From assembly GCF_029543245.1 (NCBI RefSeq), contig NZ_JARQWV010000003.1, positions 124,001-188,000 on the forward strand: a stretch of 64,000 nucleotides of DNA. Reading direction: 5' to 3'. Under the pieces are notes generated by a model. It saw only the letters and a program-made list of their open reading frames with translations. It ran no database searches and was not told the origin of the DNA. Each line of letters begins with the position of its first letter. Positions within the stretch are counted from its first letter, which is position 1. The DNA comes from Caulobacter endophyticus. Its GTDB lineage: Bacteria > Pseudomonadota > Alphaproteobacteria > Caulobacterales > Caulobacteraceae. Both the position numbers and the translations under genes were made by a program. This document shows positions 25,756-37,200 of the stretch, piece after piece.

Positions 25756-26205
25756 ATGATCCCTCAGGTCACCAACGAGGATCTCGCCGCCATGCCGCTC
25801 AACTCCAGCAACGCCCAGGCCGTCATCGACGGCGCCGAGGCCAAGGCCCGTGAACTGGGCCTGCCCGTCATCGTCGCCGTGCTCGACGACGGCGGCCACC
25901 TCAAGGCCTTCAAGCGCATGGACGGCGCAGTGCTCGGCTCGATCGACATCGCCACCCGCAAGGCCAGGACCGCGGTGCTGTTCGGCGCCGAAAGCCAGGC
26001 GGTGTGGGACTACTGCAAGCCGGGCGCGCCCGCCCCGGGGCTGGAGCTGACCAACGGCGGCCTGGCGCCCTACGGCGGCGGGATCCCGCTGCGCGACGTC
26101 GGCGGCGTGCTGATCGGCGCCCTGGGCGTTTCCGGCGGCTCGATCGACCAGGACGTCGCCGTCGCCCAGGCCGGCTTCGCGGCCTTCGCCGCCCAGGCCC
26201 TCTGA
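25756..26205 (+). CDS. GlcG/HbpS-like heme-binding family protein
   Basis: 149 residues. The pattern AVIDGAEAKARELGLPVIVAVLDDGGHLKAF, then the helix SIDIATRKARTA, then GGLAPYGGGIPLRD and VIGALGVSGG is typical of the DUF336 (haem-degrading/GlcG) fold. Some members bind heme or cobalamin-like tetrapyrroles; many have no proven activity. It lies just before an SDR gene and could be a redox-stress partner of it. No signal peptide is seen, so it is cytoplasmic. Confidence 0.85.
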   Translation: MIPQVTNEDLAAMPLNSSNAQAVIDGAEAKARELGLPVIVAVLDDGGHLKAFKRMDGAVLGSIDIATRKARTAVLFGAESQAVWDYCKPGAPAPGLELTNGGLAPYGGGIPLRDVGGVLIGALGVSGGSIDQDVAVAQAGFAAFAAQAL

Positions 26206-26242
26206 ACTTCCCTCCAAGCATGAACCGAGAAGGACGTTACTC

Positions 26243-27058
26243 ATGAGCAAGAAGACCATTCTCGTCACCGGCGCCGCCACGGGCTTCGGCAAGGGCGCGG
26301 CCATCGGCATGGCCAGGAACGGCCACGACGTCATCGCCACCGCGCACGTGGCCTCACAGGTGACGCCCCTGCGCGAAGAGGTCGAGAAGCTGGGGCTGGC
26401 CGATCGCATCAAGGTCTATCGCCTCGACCTGAGCGACCCCTACGACATCCGGCAGGCCGTCGGCCTGGACTTCGACGTGCTGTGGAACAACGCCGGCATG
26501 GGCGAGGCCGGACCGGTCTGGGAGATCCCGGTCGACCTGGTCCGCAGGAACTTCGAGGTCAACGTCTTCCTTCCGCTGACCCTGACCCAGGGCGTGGTCC
26601 AGAAGTGGGTTCGCGAGGGCAAGAGCCAGGGCAAGAAGGTGGTGTTCACCTCGTCGATGGGCGGCCTCTTCACCCCGGCCAACTGGGGCACCTACGTCTC
26701 GACCAAACACGCCCTGGAGTCGATCGCCGAAGCGCTCCAGCAGGAGCTGGCGGCCTACGGCGTCAAGATCCAGACCATCAATCCGGGCGCCTACTACACC
26801 GGCTACAACGAGACCATGGCCGACAACCCGTTCCGCTGGCTGGACGACGACAAGAACTTCACCAAACGGGCCGATCTGCGAAAGGGCTTCGACGACTTCT
26901 TCGCCACCCCGGAAGGCAAGATGGACGCCGAGGAGATGATCGACCGGATGATCGAGATCGTCCCGGCCGACACCGGCAAGTTCCGCAACGTGGTGCCCAA
27001 GGTCATCGAGGACATGCTGAAGAACCATCAGCTGGCCGCCTGGGAAAACCAGATCTAG
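26243..27058 (+). CDS. Short-chain dehydrogenase/reductase (SDR)
   Basis: 271 residues. Cofactor motif [10 protein letters not shown] near 9-18, NNAG near 82, and the catalytic Ser138, Tyr151 and Lys155 (SSMGG, YVSTK) are all present, so it should be an active NAD(P)-dependent oxidoreductase. Its substrate cannot be read from the sequence. It follows the GlcG-like gene by 37 bases with AGAAGGA in front of the start, and is followed by two strong hairpins. Confidence 0.9.
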   Translation: MSKKTILVTGAATGFGKGAAIGMARNGHDVIATAHVASQVTPLREEVEKLGLADRIKVYRLDLSDPYDIRQAVGLDFDVLWNNAGMGEAGPVWEIPVDLVRRNFEVNVFLPLTLTQGVVQKWVREGKSQGKKVVFTSSMGGLFTPANWGTYVSTKHALESIAEALQQELAAYGVKIQTINPGAYYTGYNETMADNPFRWLDDDKNFTKRADLRKGFDDFFATPEGKMDAEEMIDRMIEIVPADTGKFRNVVPKVIEDMLKNHQLAAWENQI

Positions 27059-27068
27059 GCCGCGAGAC

Positions 27069-27090
27069 AGGGACGGGTTCGCCCGTCCCT
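27069..27090 (+). terminator. GC hairpin with TTCG loop after the SDR gene
   Basis: Perfect 9-bp stem AGGGACGGG/CCCGTCCCT closed by a TTCG tetraloop, 10 bases after the SDR stop. No T-run follows. Confidence 0.6.
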
Positions 27091-27092
27091 CG

Positions 27093-27132
27093 CCTGGACC
27101 GGCCCCCTCCCCGCTAGCCCGGCCGGTCCAGG
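27093..27132. repeat. Second, larger inverted repeat in the same spacer
   Basis: Perfect 12-bp inverted repeat CCTGGACCGGCC/GGCCGGTCCAGG with a 16-base pyrimidine-rich loop, only two bases after the first hairpin and 29 bases before the next start codon. It could be a second terminator element, an mRNA-stabilising structure or a protein-binding site. Confidence 0.7.
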
Positions 27133-27161
27133 CCCCTTCCAATTTTCTGCTGGAGATCGCC

Positions 27162-27632
27162 ATGGACGCCCCGCGCCCGCCCCTGCCCCCGTTCAACCTG
27201 GACGCCGCCATCGAGAAGGTCCGTCTGGCCGAGGACGGCTGGAACAGCCGCGACCCGGCCCGCGTGGCCCTGGCCTACACGCCGGGCAGCGTCTGGCGTA
27301 ACCGCTCGGAATTCCTGCAGGGGCGCGAGGCGATCATCGCCTTCCTGACGCGCAAATGGACCCGCGAGCTCGACTATCGCCTCATCAAGGAGCTCTGGGC
27401 CTTCAACGACAACCGGATCGCCGTCCGCTTCGCCTATGAATGGCGCGACGACAGCGGCAACTGGTTCCGTTCCTACGGCAACGAGAACTGGGAGTTCGGC
27501 CCGGACGGCCTGATGCGCTGGCGGCTGGCCTGCATCAACGACGCCCCGATCGCCGAGTCCGAACGCCGCTTTCACTGGCCGCTGGGCCGCCGTCCCGATG
27601 ACCATGCCGGCCTCAGCGACCTGGGCTTCTGA
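27162..27632 (+). CDS. NTF2-like protein (DUF1348 type)
   Basis: 156 residues. The sequence ([20 protein letters not shown], then [16 protein letters not shown], then [20 protein letters not shown]) is highly characteristic of the DUF1348 branch of the NTF2 superfamily. These are small cytoplasmic proteins of unknown role, often next to AraC regulators and oxidoreductases, as here. No signal peptide. Confidence 0.85.
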   Translation: MDAPRPPLPPFNLDAAIEKVRLAEDGWNSRDPARVALAYTPGSVWRNRSEFLQGREAIIAFLTRKWTRELDYRLIKELWAFNDNRIAVRFAYEWRDDSGNWFRSYGNENWEFGPDGLMRWRLACINDAPIAESERRFHWPLGRRPDDHAGLSDLGF

Positions 27633-27654
27633 GTGCGCGGGCGTCGGCGGCGCC

Positions 27655-28074
27655 ATGCGGGCCATCGACGCGCTCGCCGACGGCCGCGGCGTCTCCCCGC
27701 GCGCCTTGCGCCGCGGCGGCCTGCCAGGCTGGCGACTGCAAAAGGCCCTGCGCCACATGGAAGCGCACTATGGCGGCGACCTCGCCCTGGAGGCCCTGGC
27801 CGCCGAGGTGGCGCTCAGCCGCTGCCACTTCTGCACCGCCTTTCGCCAGACCACGGGCTTCACCCCGGGCGAATGGCTGACCGCGCTGCGTCTTAGGCGT
27901 GCGCGCCAGCTGATCCGCAGCACGCCCCTGCGCATCACCGAAATCGCCCTGGCCGTCGGCTATCAGACTCCATCGGCCTTCACCCATGCCTTCCGCCGGG
28001 TCTTCCGTGAGACCCCCAGCCGGTTTCGGCTCGCGACGAACGCCGGCGACCACCCGAAAACCCTGTGCGATTGA
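27655..28074 (+). CDS. Short AraC-family regulator, first of two
   Basis: 139 residues if started at 27655; an in-frame ATG at 27598 would overlap the preceding gene by 35 bases. It is nearly all AraC-type DNA-binding domain: LALEALAAEVALSRCHFCTAFRQ (first helix-turn-helix), then RITEIALAVGYQTPSAFTHAFRR (second). There is no ligand-binding domain, so it probably responds to its own level or a partner. It may regulate the upstream SDR/NTF2 genes (inference). Confidence 0.85.
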   Translation: MRAIDALADGRGVSPRALRRGGLPGWRLQKALRHMEAHYGGDLALEALAAEVALSRCHFCTAFRQTTGFTPGEWLTALRLRRARQLIRSTPLRITEIALAVGYQTPSAFTHAFRRVFRETPSRFRLATNAGDHPKTLCD

Positions 28075-28194
28075 AATCGCCGCCCAGTGGTGGCCCATCG
28101 ACGCAAAGCAAGGCCGTCAACACGCGGTTTTACCTTTCTTCCCACCGCTTAATGCGACAACCGCCCGTCCGCGGGCCAAGCTTTCGCATTCTCC

Positions 28195-28761
28195 ATGCTG
28201 AACGCCCCGGAGGCCGCCGTGCAGCAGCAACACCTCATGGTCGACGTCGACCTGGCCGAGGCCGGCTCCGAAGCCGTGCGCGCCGAAATGTTCAGCCTGG
28301 CCCGCGCCGTGATGGCTCTTGCCGACGAGCTGGGCCGCCCCAGCCCTGCGGTGAAGGCCGTACTCGACCGCGCCCGGTTCGTGCTGGGCCAGCAGGACTG
28401 CGTTCCCTCCGGAGACTCGCCCCTGGCGCCGTGGCAGCTGCGCCGGGTGCTCGCCCACGTGGAGCGTCACATCGATCGGGCCATAACCATTCCGGAACTG
28501 GCGCGGCAGGCGAACCTGTCGACCAGCTATTTCTCGCGCGCCTTCCGCCAAAGCCAGGGCGTCACGGCCGGCGCCTATGTCCGCAATCGCCGGATCGAGC
28601 ACGCCAAGCAGATGCTGCGTGACTCGTCGACCAGCCTGGCGCAGATCTCCGGCGCCTGCGGGTTTTCCGATCAGGCCCACTTCACCCGGGTGTTCAGCGC
28701 CCTCGTCGGCCTGCCGCCGCATCGCTGGCGACGCAGCGGACGCGGTGCGCACCTGTCCTGA
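28195..28761 (+). CDS. Short AraC-family regulator, second of two
   Basis: 188 residues. About 80 N-terminal helical residues precede an AraC domain with TIPELARQANLSTSYFSR and AQISGACGFSDQAHFTR. It lies 120 bases after the first AraC gene in the same direction and is not closely similar to it outside the DNA-binding part. There is no recognised ligand domain. Confidence 0.88.
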   Translation: MLNAPEAAVQQQHLMVDVDLAEAGSEAVRAEMFSLARAVMALADELGRPSPAVKAVLDRARFVLGQQDCVPSGDSPLAPWQLRRVLAHVERHIDRAITIPELARQANLSTSYFSRAFRQSQGVTAGAYVRNRRIEHAKQMLRDSSTSLAQISGACGFSDQAHFTRVFSALVGLPPHRWRRSGRGAHLS

Positions 28762-28783
28762 TCCGCCGGACGGCGGGCGCGCG

Positions 28784-29248
28784 TCAGTGCACCTGCATCC
28801 GAAGCTGCAGCGCCATCAGCCGGCGGGCGCAGCGGCTTTCCAGTACGAACATGGTCAGTGCGGCCAGCAGGGCCAGAACCCCGACGCCGCCGACGCCCGC
28901 GACGAGTCCCACCGGCACGTCCATGCCGGCGGGGGCAGCGGCGAGGATGGCGCCGGCCAAGCCCATTAGGGCCGATGCGCCGAACAGGCCGGCGGCCGCA
29001 TAGAGCAGGTCCAGGCCGAGCAGCAGTCGCCGGATGCGCCGAGCCGCCAGATGCTGGGCGGCCTGGCCGTCGGCGAAATGCCGGCTGATCAGGTCGTCGC
29101 TGGCGACGATCGAGGCGCGGAACTCGCGCCACTGGGCGATGGCCAGGCTGTAGCGGATGGTGGCGCTGTTCTGCATGGTCGCGCAGGCGTTGGTCAGGAT
29201 CGCTGGGCCGCCTATCAGGCTCAACAGCATGAATGGGTTCTCGTCCAT
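28784..29248 (-). CDS. DUF2721 family membrane protein
   Basis: 154 residues. The N-terminus (LLSLIGGPAILTNACATMQ, then a segment with SLAIAQWREF) is the hallmark of DUF2721 proteins. Two hydrophobic segments (about 75-100 and 112-135) suggest membrane insertion. The function is unknown. It is convergent with the second AraC gene and divergent from the TPS genes. Confidence 0.85.
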   Translation of the reverse strand: MDENPFMLLSLIGGPAILTNACATMQNSATIRYSLAIAQWREFRASIVASDDLISRHFADGQAAQHLAARRIRRLLLGLDLLYAAAGLFGASALMGLAGAILAAAPAGMDVPVGLVAGVGGVGVLALLAALTMFVLESRCARRLMALQLRMQVH

Positions 29249-29470
29249 GGCGCCAGCCTAGCGGCAGGACGCCCCCGTGCGCTGTCGCCTGCGTTCGGTG
29301 ATCGACCAGCCTGCCGCTGCGAAGCGCTCAATCTGGGCATCTGCGATCGGTGAGGCGGCCGACACAAAAAGCTACCCTATCGCAGACCAGCGTTACATTA
29401 CCCGTTTTTAGAGCGTAATAATGTTGGGTTGAGTGAGCGGTGTCGCGCTCGCAGGCCGGAGGGGTGGGGC

Positions 29471-31189
29471 TTGAAAATCCTGGTTACGATGCCGCGCGCC
29501 GTCATGGGCGCGAGCGCGGCTGCATGTCTGAGCGCGGCGCTGCTGGCGCCGTCCCCTGCGGCCGCCCAGGTCGCCCTGCCCTCCCGTCAACAGCTCGACC
29601 CGGCCAACGCGGCGCCGATCGCGGCCGCGCCGCGCGGCGACCTGTTCAAGGGCGTACAGGCCGGCCCCTGCGCCTTCCGCGACAGCCCCATCAAGATCAC
29701 GCTCAAGGCCGTGGATTTCCAGGGTGGGACCACCACGCCGCTGGCGCTGTCGGACCAGGCCCTGGCCTCGACCTACGCCGAGTTCATCGGCCGCGAAGCC
29801 CCGCTCAGCGTAGCCTGCGACATCCGCGACCGCGTCGCGGCCCTGTATCTGCGGCGCGGCGTGCTGGCCAACGTGGTCATTCCCGAACAGCGGATAGCCG
29901 ACGGCCGCCTGACCCTGGCCGTGGTCGAGGCGCGGATCGTTTCGGTCAACTATCACGGCGACGCGGGCCCGGCCCAAAAGCAGGTCGTACGGTTCCTCGA
30001 CCATCTGCGCGGCATGGCGCCGTTCGACCTCGACGTCGCCCAGCGCTACCTGCTGCTGGCGTCGGACGTGCCGGGCGTGCGTATCCAGTCGGCGCTCAAG
30101 CCCTCGCCGCACGGCCAGGGCGCGATGGACCTGGAGGTCGCCATCAGTCGCGACGCCGTCGACGGGTCGGTGGCCTCCCAGAACTACGGCTCCAAGACCG
30201 TGGGACGCGACCTGACCCTGGCCCGTCTGGACCTCAACGGCTTCACGCCGCTGGGCGAGCGCACGTCGATCCTCGGCTACGGCACGCTGTCGAGCGACGA
30301 GCAGCGGGTCATCCAGGTGGCCGAGCGGTTCTTCATCGGCGGCGACGGCCTGACGGCCGACCTGTCGGGCGCCTGGGGCTGGACCAAGCCGGGCGACATC
30401 CTCAAGCCGCTGGACCTGGAAGGCGAATCCTTCGCCGGCAACGTCCGCCTGACCTATCCGCTGGTTCGCCACCGCAACCGCAACCTCAACATCGGCGTCG
30501 GCCTCGACTGGATCGATCAGAAGGTGGAGTTCGGCGGCGGCCTGGCCACCCTGACCGAGGACCACCTGCGGGTGTTCTTCCTGCGCCTGGACGGCCACTA
30601 CGCGCCGGCCAGCCTGGCCGCTCATTCGGTGGCCATGACCGGCGTTTTCGAACTGCGCCAAGGCAGCAACGGCCTGGGCGCCAGCCGCTATGGCGACCTA
30701 TCGGCCTCACGCTTCCTGGGCAAGCCGAAAGCCACCGTGATGCGCACCGAGGGCGAGATCGGCGGACGCCTGGCCGGACCTGTGATCGGCAAGCTGAACG
30801 TCCTGTGGCAACACACGGACGACCCGCTGCTGTCCTACGAAGAATACGGTATCGGCAACCTTACGATCGGACGCGGCTACGACCCGTCGGCGGCGGCCGG
30901 CGACCGGGCCCTGGCGGCCTCGCTGGAGCTCAGCACGGTCCCCCTGCCTATCCGGGGCGGCCGCGCGGCCTGGCGTCCCTACGCCTTCTACGATCTCGCC
31001 GAGCTGACCAATCTGGGGATCGGCGCCGGCAAGCTCGACCTGACCTCGGCCGGGGTCGGGGTCCGCGCCCAGCTGACCTCGCGCGTTGCGGTCGACCTCA
31101 CCTGGGCCAAGCCGTTCGACAGCCCCTTCGGCGTCGGCGATGCGCCGTCCTCGCGCGTGCTCGTCTCGCTGTCCGCCGCCCTTTTCTAG
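29471..31189 (+). CDS. Two-partner secretion transporter TpsB (ShlB/FhaC type)
   Basis: 572 residues with my preferred TTG start at 29471, which has GGAGGGG upstream and gives the signal peptide MKILVTMPRAVMGASAAAC; an ATG at 29489 or 29429 is possible. After the signal come POTRA-like regions (about 60-190, with VAALYLRRGVLANVVIPEQ) and a beta-barrel with the L6 motif GRGYDPSAAAGD and a final aromatic residue. It exports a partner exoprotein across the outer membrane. The TpsA gene follows after 27 bases, in an operon. Confidence 0.9.
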   Translation: MKILVTMPRAVMGASAAACLSAALLAPSPAAAQVALPSRQQLDPANAAPIAAAPRGDLFKGVQAGPCAFRDSPIKITLKAVDFQGGTTTPLALSDQALASTYAEFIGREAPLSVACDIRDRVAALYLRRGVLANVVIPEQRIADGRLTLAVVEARIVSVNYHGDAGPAQKQVVRFLDHLRGMAPFDLDVAQRYLLLASDVPGVRIQSALKPSPHGQGAMDLEVAISRDAVDGSVASQNYGSKTVGRDLTLARLDLNGFTPLGERTSILGYGTLSSDEQRVIQVAERFFIGGDGLTADLSGAWGWTKPGDILKPLDLEGESFAGNVRLTYPLVRHRNRNLNIGVGLDWIDQKVEFGGGLATLTEDHLRVFFLRLDGHYAPASLAAHSVAMTGVFELRQGSNGLGASRYGDLSASRFLGKPKATVMRTEGEIGGRLAGPVIGKLNVLWQHTDDPLLSYEEYGIGNLTIGRGYDPSAAAGDRALAASLELSTVPLPIRGGRAAWRPYAFYDLAELTNLGIGAGKLDLTSAGVGVRAQLTSRVAVDLTWAKPFDSPFGVGDAPSSRVLVSLSAALF

Positions 31190-31216
31190 TTCGCTGAAGT
31201 CTCCGGAGCGTTCTCC

Positions 31217-34200
31217 ATGACCCAGTCCCCGACCCTTCCCCGCACCGCCTCGCGTCCCCAGCGTCGGACGAAACTGCTGGCGGCCTCGGCCCTGTGCGGC
31301 GTCGCCGCCATGCTGGTCGAGCCAGCTCTCGCCCAGACCCTGCCGACCATTCCCGGGGCCGGTGACATCACGGTCTCCTCGGGCGGCTCGCAGCCGGTGA
31401 TCAGCTATCCCGACGCCATCACCCTGCAGATTCAGCTGAATGCGTCCCGGACGGTGATCAACTGGTCCAGCCTGCACGTCAGCAACGGCGACACGATGGA
31501 CTTCCTGTTCAACGCCGCCAGCGACATCGTGCTGAACAAGACCACCAGCCAGATCGCCATCGACAACGGCGGCACGGTGACCGGCAAGGTCGGCGCGGCG
31601 ACCGGCGGGAACATCTGGTTCTATTCACCGCAGGGCGTGATCGTCTCGCCGGGCGCCACCATGAGCGCCGGCGGGTTCGTATTCGCCGGCGGCACAGGCC
31701 TGATCGACGCCAACTTCGTCAACGCCGCAGATCCGACCGCCGTCCTGCGCGCCGCGTCGAACGCCATGATCCGAATGAACACGCTGAGTTCTGCGACCAG
31801 CGCCTCGATCGATGCGGCCGGCAACGTCCTGCTCAGCGCAAGCAGCGGCGCCCTCAGCGTGCAGACGGTGTATGGCGCGACGGCTCTGGTGAGCACGACG
31901 TCCGGCTCGATCACCGCCTCTGAGGTAACCACCACCAGCGGCGCGGCTACGGTCACCGCCGGCGGCCCCGGCGCGACCGTGACCCAGATCACCGGCGCGA
32001 CCGGCGTCACGGTCTCTTCGGCAAACAACAGTTCGGTCGGCGCGGCCACCACCACGACCTCCGGCGACATCCTGATCACCAGCAACGGATCGGCCTCGCT
32101 GACGCTCGGCGATTCGGCGGGCGACCTCACGCTGAGCGCGCCGCAGGTGTTCCTGAGCACCGTCGACGCGATCGGCAGCGTCTACGTCACCGGCACGACC
32201 CAGGCCTATGTGACCAACCGGATCTTCGCCGGCGACGACGTCGAGATCACCGCCGACGGCAACGTCACGGCCGGCGGGGCCTACATCAAGACCAGCGGCA
32301 CGGGCGCCGACGACAGCCACATCCTGATCCGCTCGACCAACGGCTCGGCTTCGGGCGGCACGCTGCTGACCCAGGGGACCGGCTCCAAGGCCGGCGACAT
32401 CACGGTCAGCGGCGCGACCTCGGCGACCCTGACCACCGGCGTCTCCAGTCGCGACCTGACGATGAGCGGCGCGAGCATCGGCGTGAACAACGCGACCGCC
32501 GCCCGCGACATCACCCTGACGGCCTCCAACGGCTCGGCCACGATCACCACCTCGGCCACGGCAGGCGACGACCTGGAAGTCACCGCCACCGGCGGCGACG
32601 TGCTGGCTTCGGCCGCCACCTTGAAATCGACCGGCGTGGGCGCCGCAGATGACGCCCATGTCACGGCCAGATCGACGACCGGCGCGGTAACTGTCGGCTC
32701 GGCCGTCACCCAGGGCGGGGGCGGCACGGCCGGCGACATCCTGATCGAGGGAAGCACCGGCGCGACGCTGGGCTCGGCTTCCTCGACCCGGAACCTCACC
32801 TGGACGGGCGGCGGCGATCTGGCGCTGACCGGGAACTACAGCGCTGCCGGCGCGGCTTCACTGACGTCGGCCACCGGCGAGGTGAACCAGACCGCCGGCG
32901 TGGTCACCGCCAGCTCGCTGACCGCCAACGCCGCCATGGGCGTCAGCCTGGGCGGCGACAACATGATCGACCAGGCCGGCAACGTTCAGACGCTCACCGG
33001 CGACGTGTTGCTGAACAACGCCAAGGCCCTGACCGTCGCCGGCGATGTCGCTGGGCGGGACATCACCGTCACCACCACGGCCGGCGACTTGACCGTGAAC
33101 GCCTCGACCCAAGTCGTCGCGACGCGCAACCTTGTTCTGACAGGCGAGACCGGCCTGATCGCCAACACCGGCGCTGGCGGGCTCCTCTCCGCCGGCGGCG
33201 ACGCCACCCTGACGGCGACCACGGGCGACGTCGCGGCCATTTCCCTGTCGTCCGGCGGATCGGCCCTCGTCCAGGCGCTGTCCGGCAGAGCGACCCTGCG
33301 CAGCGCCTCGATGACGGGCGGCGGAGACCTCACGATCTCGGCCACGGGAGCGGCGATCCTGGGCGCCGACACCCCGTTGAGCATCGGCGCTTCCGATCGC
33401 GTCAGCCGCACGGGCGGCGTCGGGACAATCAACGTCGCCTCATCGGGCGGCGACGCCGTGGTGTTCCTGGATAGCCTGACCGGCGGCGGCCTGACCTCGG
33501 TGACCGCCAGCAACACGGTCGGCACGGCCTGGATCCGCGTCGATGGCGGCTTCGACGTCGGCGTCATCGAGGGCTTCAGCGCCTACCTCGACGCGACGAA
33601 CGGCACGATCAACGCCACCAACGTCACCCTGGGCGGCGGCGACTACACCGCTCAGGCGCGAGACTGGGCGGGCGCGGCGCTGAACCCCAGCGGAACGATC
33701 CGCAACCTGACGATCATCGACACCGACGGCGGCCTGGTGCTGGGCAGCGCCCTCACCGCCACGGGCAATCTGCGGCTGGAGTCCTACGACATCCTGACCA
33801 GCGCCTACGACCTGACCGCCGGCGGCGACGTCACGGTAATGGCGGCGGGCGACATCGATCTCGCCTCGGCGGCGGCCGGCGACGACATCACCATGCAATC
33901 CTCCGGCGGCCAGGCCATCCTGCGCAAGGCCGACCTGACCGGCGTGGGTTCGGGCCGCGACCTCAGCATCACCGCCGCCGGCGACGCCGTGCTGGGTGAC
34001 CCCGACTATCTTGCGATCACCAGCGACAACCTATTCACCCGCTCGGGCGGCGGCACGGGGACGGCCCAGATCAAGTCGATCAACGGCGAAGCCATGGCTC
34101 ATCTCGATGCGAGCGCCGCGATCGACCTTCTCGAAGGCGAGTCCGCGTCCGCGCGGATCATGAGCGGCCCGGCAACCTTCGGTACGATCACGGCCCGAAC

Positions 34201-37200
34201 GGGCGATGCGACCATCGAGGTGCTTGGCGGCGCGATGACCATCGGAACAGCCACCGCCGCCAACGGCTATCTGGACCTCTACGGCGAAGGCGGCGACCTG
34301 ACGATCACCGGCTCCGCGCACGGCGCAAGCGGGGTCACCATCCAGACCGACGGCCTGTTGGACGGCAGTCTGGCCAGCCTGATCTCAAGCGACGGTGATC
34401 TCGACCTGATCGGCGACGCGGTGAATGTAGGCGAGCTCACAGCCGCCCAGGCCCTCACCGTTGGCGCGCTCAACGGCGACGCGACGGTGCGATTGGCCAA
34501 GGCTGGATCGACCGTGCAGGTGATCTCGCTCTACGGCGACGCCGCCCTGCGCGGCGCCGAGGCCCCCGACGGCGTCGCCGTTGTCGCCGCCGGCGCAGGG
34601 ACCGCCACCTTCGGGGCCGACGACAAGGCCTCGATCACCACCGCCAACTATGTCGACACCAACGCCGCCAGCGGCGGCCTGGGTGGGCTGAATGTCATTT
34701 CCTACGACGGCGACGCCGTGGTGAACATCAACTCGGCCACCAATGGCGTCGCACTCGTCGGCGCGGCGATCGACGGCAGCGCCACCGTCGTGCAGAAGAC
34801 CGGCGACCTGAAGATCGGCGAGATCGCCGCCTACAACATCTCGATCGAAGCCATGGGCGGCACACTGGAAACCGGTTCCACGGTCACCAGCGGCGGCGAC
34901 TACACGATCACCGCCCAGGGTTTCCTGGGCGACGCCCTGACCCCGACCCTGTTCAACGGCGTGATCCGCGATGTGACGATCACCGACACGCTCGGCGACC
35001 TCGACCTGGGCGTGGCAGCGATCCACGCCGATCGCAAGCTGACCATCGCCGCCCAGGACGGCGCGGTGCTCGGCCAGGCCCAACTCAGCGCCGGCGCTGG
35101 CCTGGGCGACGGCGACATCAGCGTGATCGGCCAGGCCATCGCCCTCGACACGGTCGTCGGCGACGGCTCGGTGACCCTGGACGGCGGAACCGGTCTGGTG
35201 AACGTGGCCACCAGCGTCACGGTCGGCGGCGACTACGTTCTCAGCGGCGGCGGTTTCTCGGCCGCGGCTCTGACGCCGCTGGGCGCCAAGGCCGGCGCCT
35301 GGACGATCGACGACAAGGCCGGCGCCTTCGATTTCACCGGCACGCCCCTCGCCTACGGCGGCGACATCACCATCACGGCCGTGGGCGACGTCACCGGCGG
35401 CGACATCACCAGCGACAGCGGCGACATTCGCGTCACCGCCGCCAGCGGCCAGTTGGGCGCCCTGAACGCCGCTTCCGGCCAGGTCCGGGCGAACGCCAGC
35501 GCCGGCGGCATGAACGTCGCCTCGGCCAAGGCGGCCGACCTGATCGAGGTCACGGCCACGACGGGCGCGGCAAGGCTGGGTGCGGCAGTCCTGACCGGAA
35601 CCGGCGCCAACAGCCTGCTTGTGCGGTCCACGGGCGGCGACGCCAGCCTCGGCGCGACGACACCCGGCGCCGCCACCTCGGCCAATCTCGTCGCCTCGGC
35701 AGGCTCGAGCACCATCGTCGAGGTCGGGAGCACGACCGGCGACGTCGACGTCAACCTGGACCGCACCGATACGGCCCTCACGACCGTCACGGCTCGGAAC
35801 GCGGCCAGGGTGACGGTCGCCAGCGGCGCTCTGACGATCGGCCAGTTGACGGCGGGCGCCCCGTCCACGGTCAAGGGCGGCGGCGAAACGCGACTGGTGT
35901 CGGCCGATGTCAGCGGCGACCTGTGGGTCGGTTCGACGTCCGGCGCCCTGCGCCTGGGCGACGCCACGCCCGGCCGGGTGATCAGCGCCACTGGCGCGCT
36001 GTCCCTGAACGCCGCCGCGGGGATCACACAGCAGGGCGTGCTGCGCGGCAACACCCTGGGCGTCGTTTCGGGCGCGGGCGTCGTCCTGCTCGGCGCCAAC
36101 GACGTGGCCCATCTGGACACGGTCAGCGTCGCCGCCGGCGGCTTCGCGTTCAACGACATCCGCGGCTTCGATATCCGCGGCCCCGTCACCGCCACCGGCC
36201 AGACGGTAGACCTGCGGTCCGGCGGCGCCATCGCCCAGACCTCGGCGGGGGTCATCACCGCTGGACGACTGACCGGCTCGTCGGTCGGCGGCGCGGACTT
36301 CGGCGCGGCGAACCAGGTGGCCCAGCTCGGCGACTTCACCAACACGGGCGGCCTGTTCAAGCTGGTCGACAATCGCGCCCTGGCGATCGACGGCCTGGTC
36401 CGAAGCACCGGAACCGTCTCCCTGGCCTCCCACGGCGGCATGAGCTTCACGGCCAATGGCAGGGTCGTGGCCGACGGCGCGGGCGACGCGGTGATCCTGG
36501 CCTCGGACGGGGTGTTCACCAACGCCCGCGGTGCCGACGCCGTCAGCGCAACCAACACCGCCGGCCGCTGGCTGATCTACACCCAGGCGCAGGGCTCCCC
36601 GACGGCCTCGACGGCCGGCAACAGCTTCAACGGCCTGGCAGGCAAGTCCTACTACGGTTCGGCCTACGACTTCTCGACCGGAACCTTCGCCCTGGCGCCC
36701 AACGCCGGAAACCGCTTCGTCTACGCCTATCAGCCGACCCTGTCGGTGACGCCGGTCAGCCTGGTCGTGACCTATAACGGCGGCGTTCCGTCGATCTCGA
36801 CGGCGATCACCGGCCTGATCAACGGCGACGCCGCCGCCGACGCCTGGTCGGGCTCGGCGCTGGCCTCGGGCGCCACCAGCGCCAACGCCGGGACCTACGC
36901 GCTGTCCGCGAGCGGGAACCTGACCTCGGACCTCAACTACCGCTTCGCCTACAGCTCAGGTTCGCTGCGCATCGATCCCCGGCAGGTGACCGTCACGGCC
37001 GACCTTGGCTCCAAGCCGTTCGGTCAGCCTGACCCCATCTTCGGCTATCGCATCACGGCGGGCGCGCTGGTCGCCGGCGACGCGTTCACCGGAGCGCTCA
37101 CCCGCGCCAGCGGAGAAACGCCCGGTGGCTATGCGATCACGCGGGGAACCCTTGCGCTGTCGGCGAACTACGAGCTGACCTTCGCCGGCGCAGTGTTCAC

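Noticed and set aside
34385..36433. Open frame of 680 codons opposite tpsA.
   Set aside because: Mirror of the repetitive tpsA codons (Gly/Asp/Ala); no domain and no start signal.
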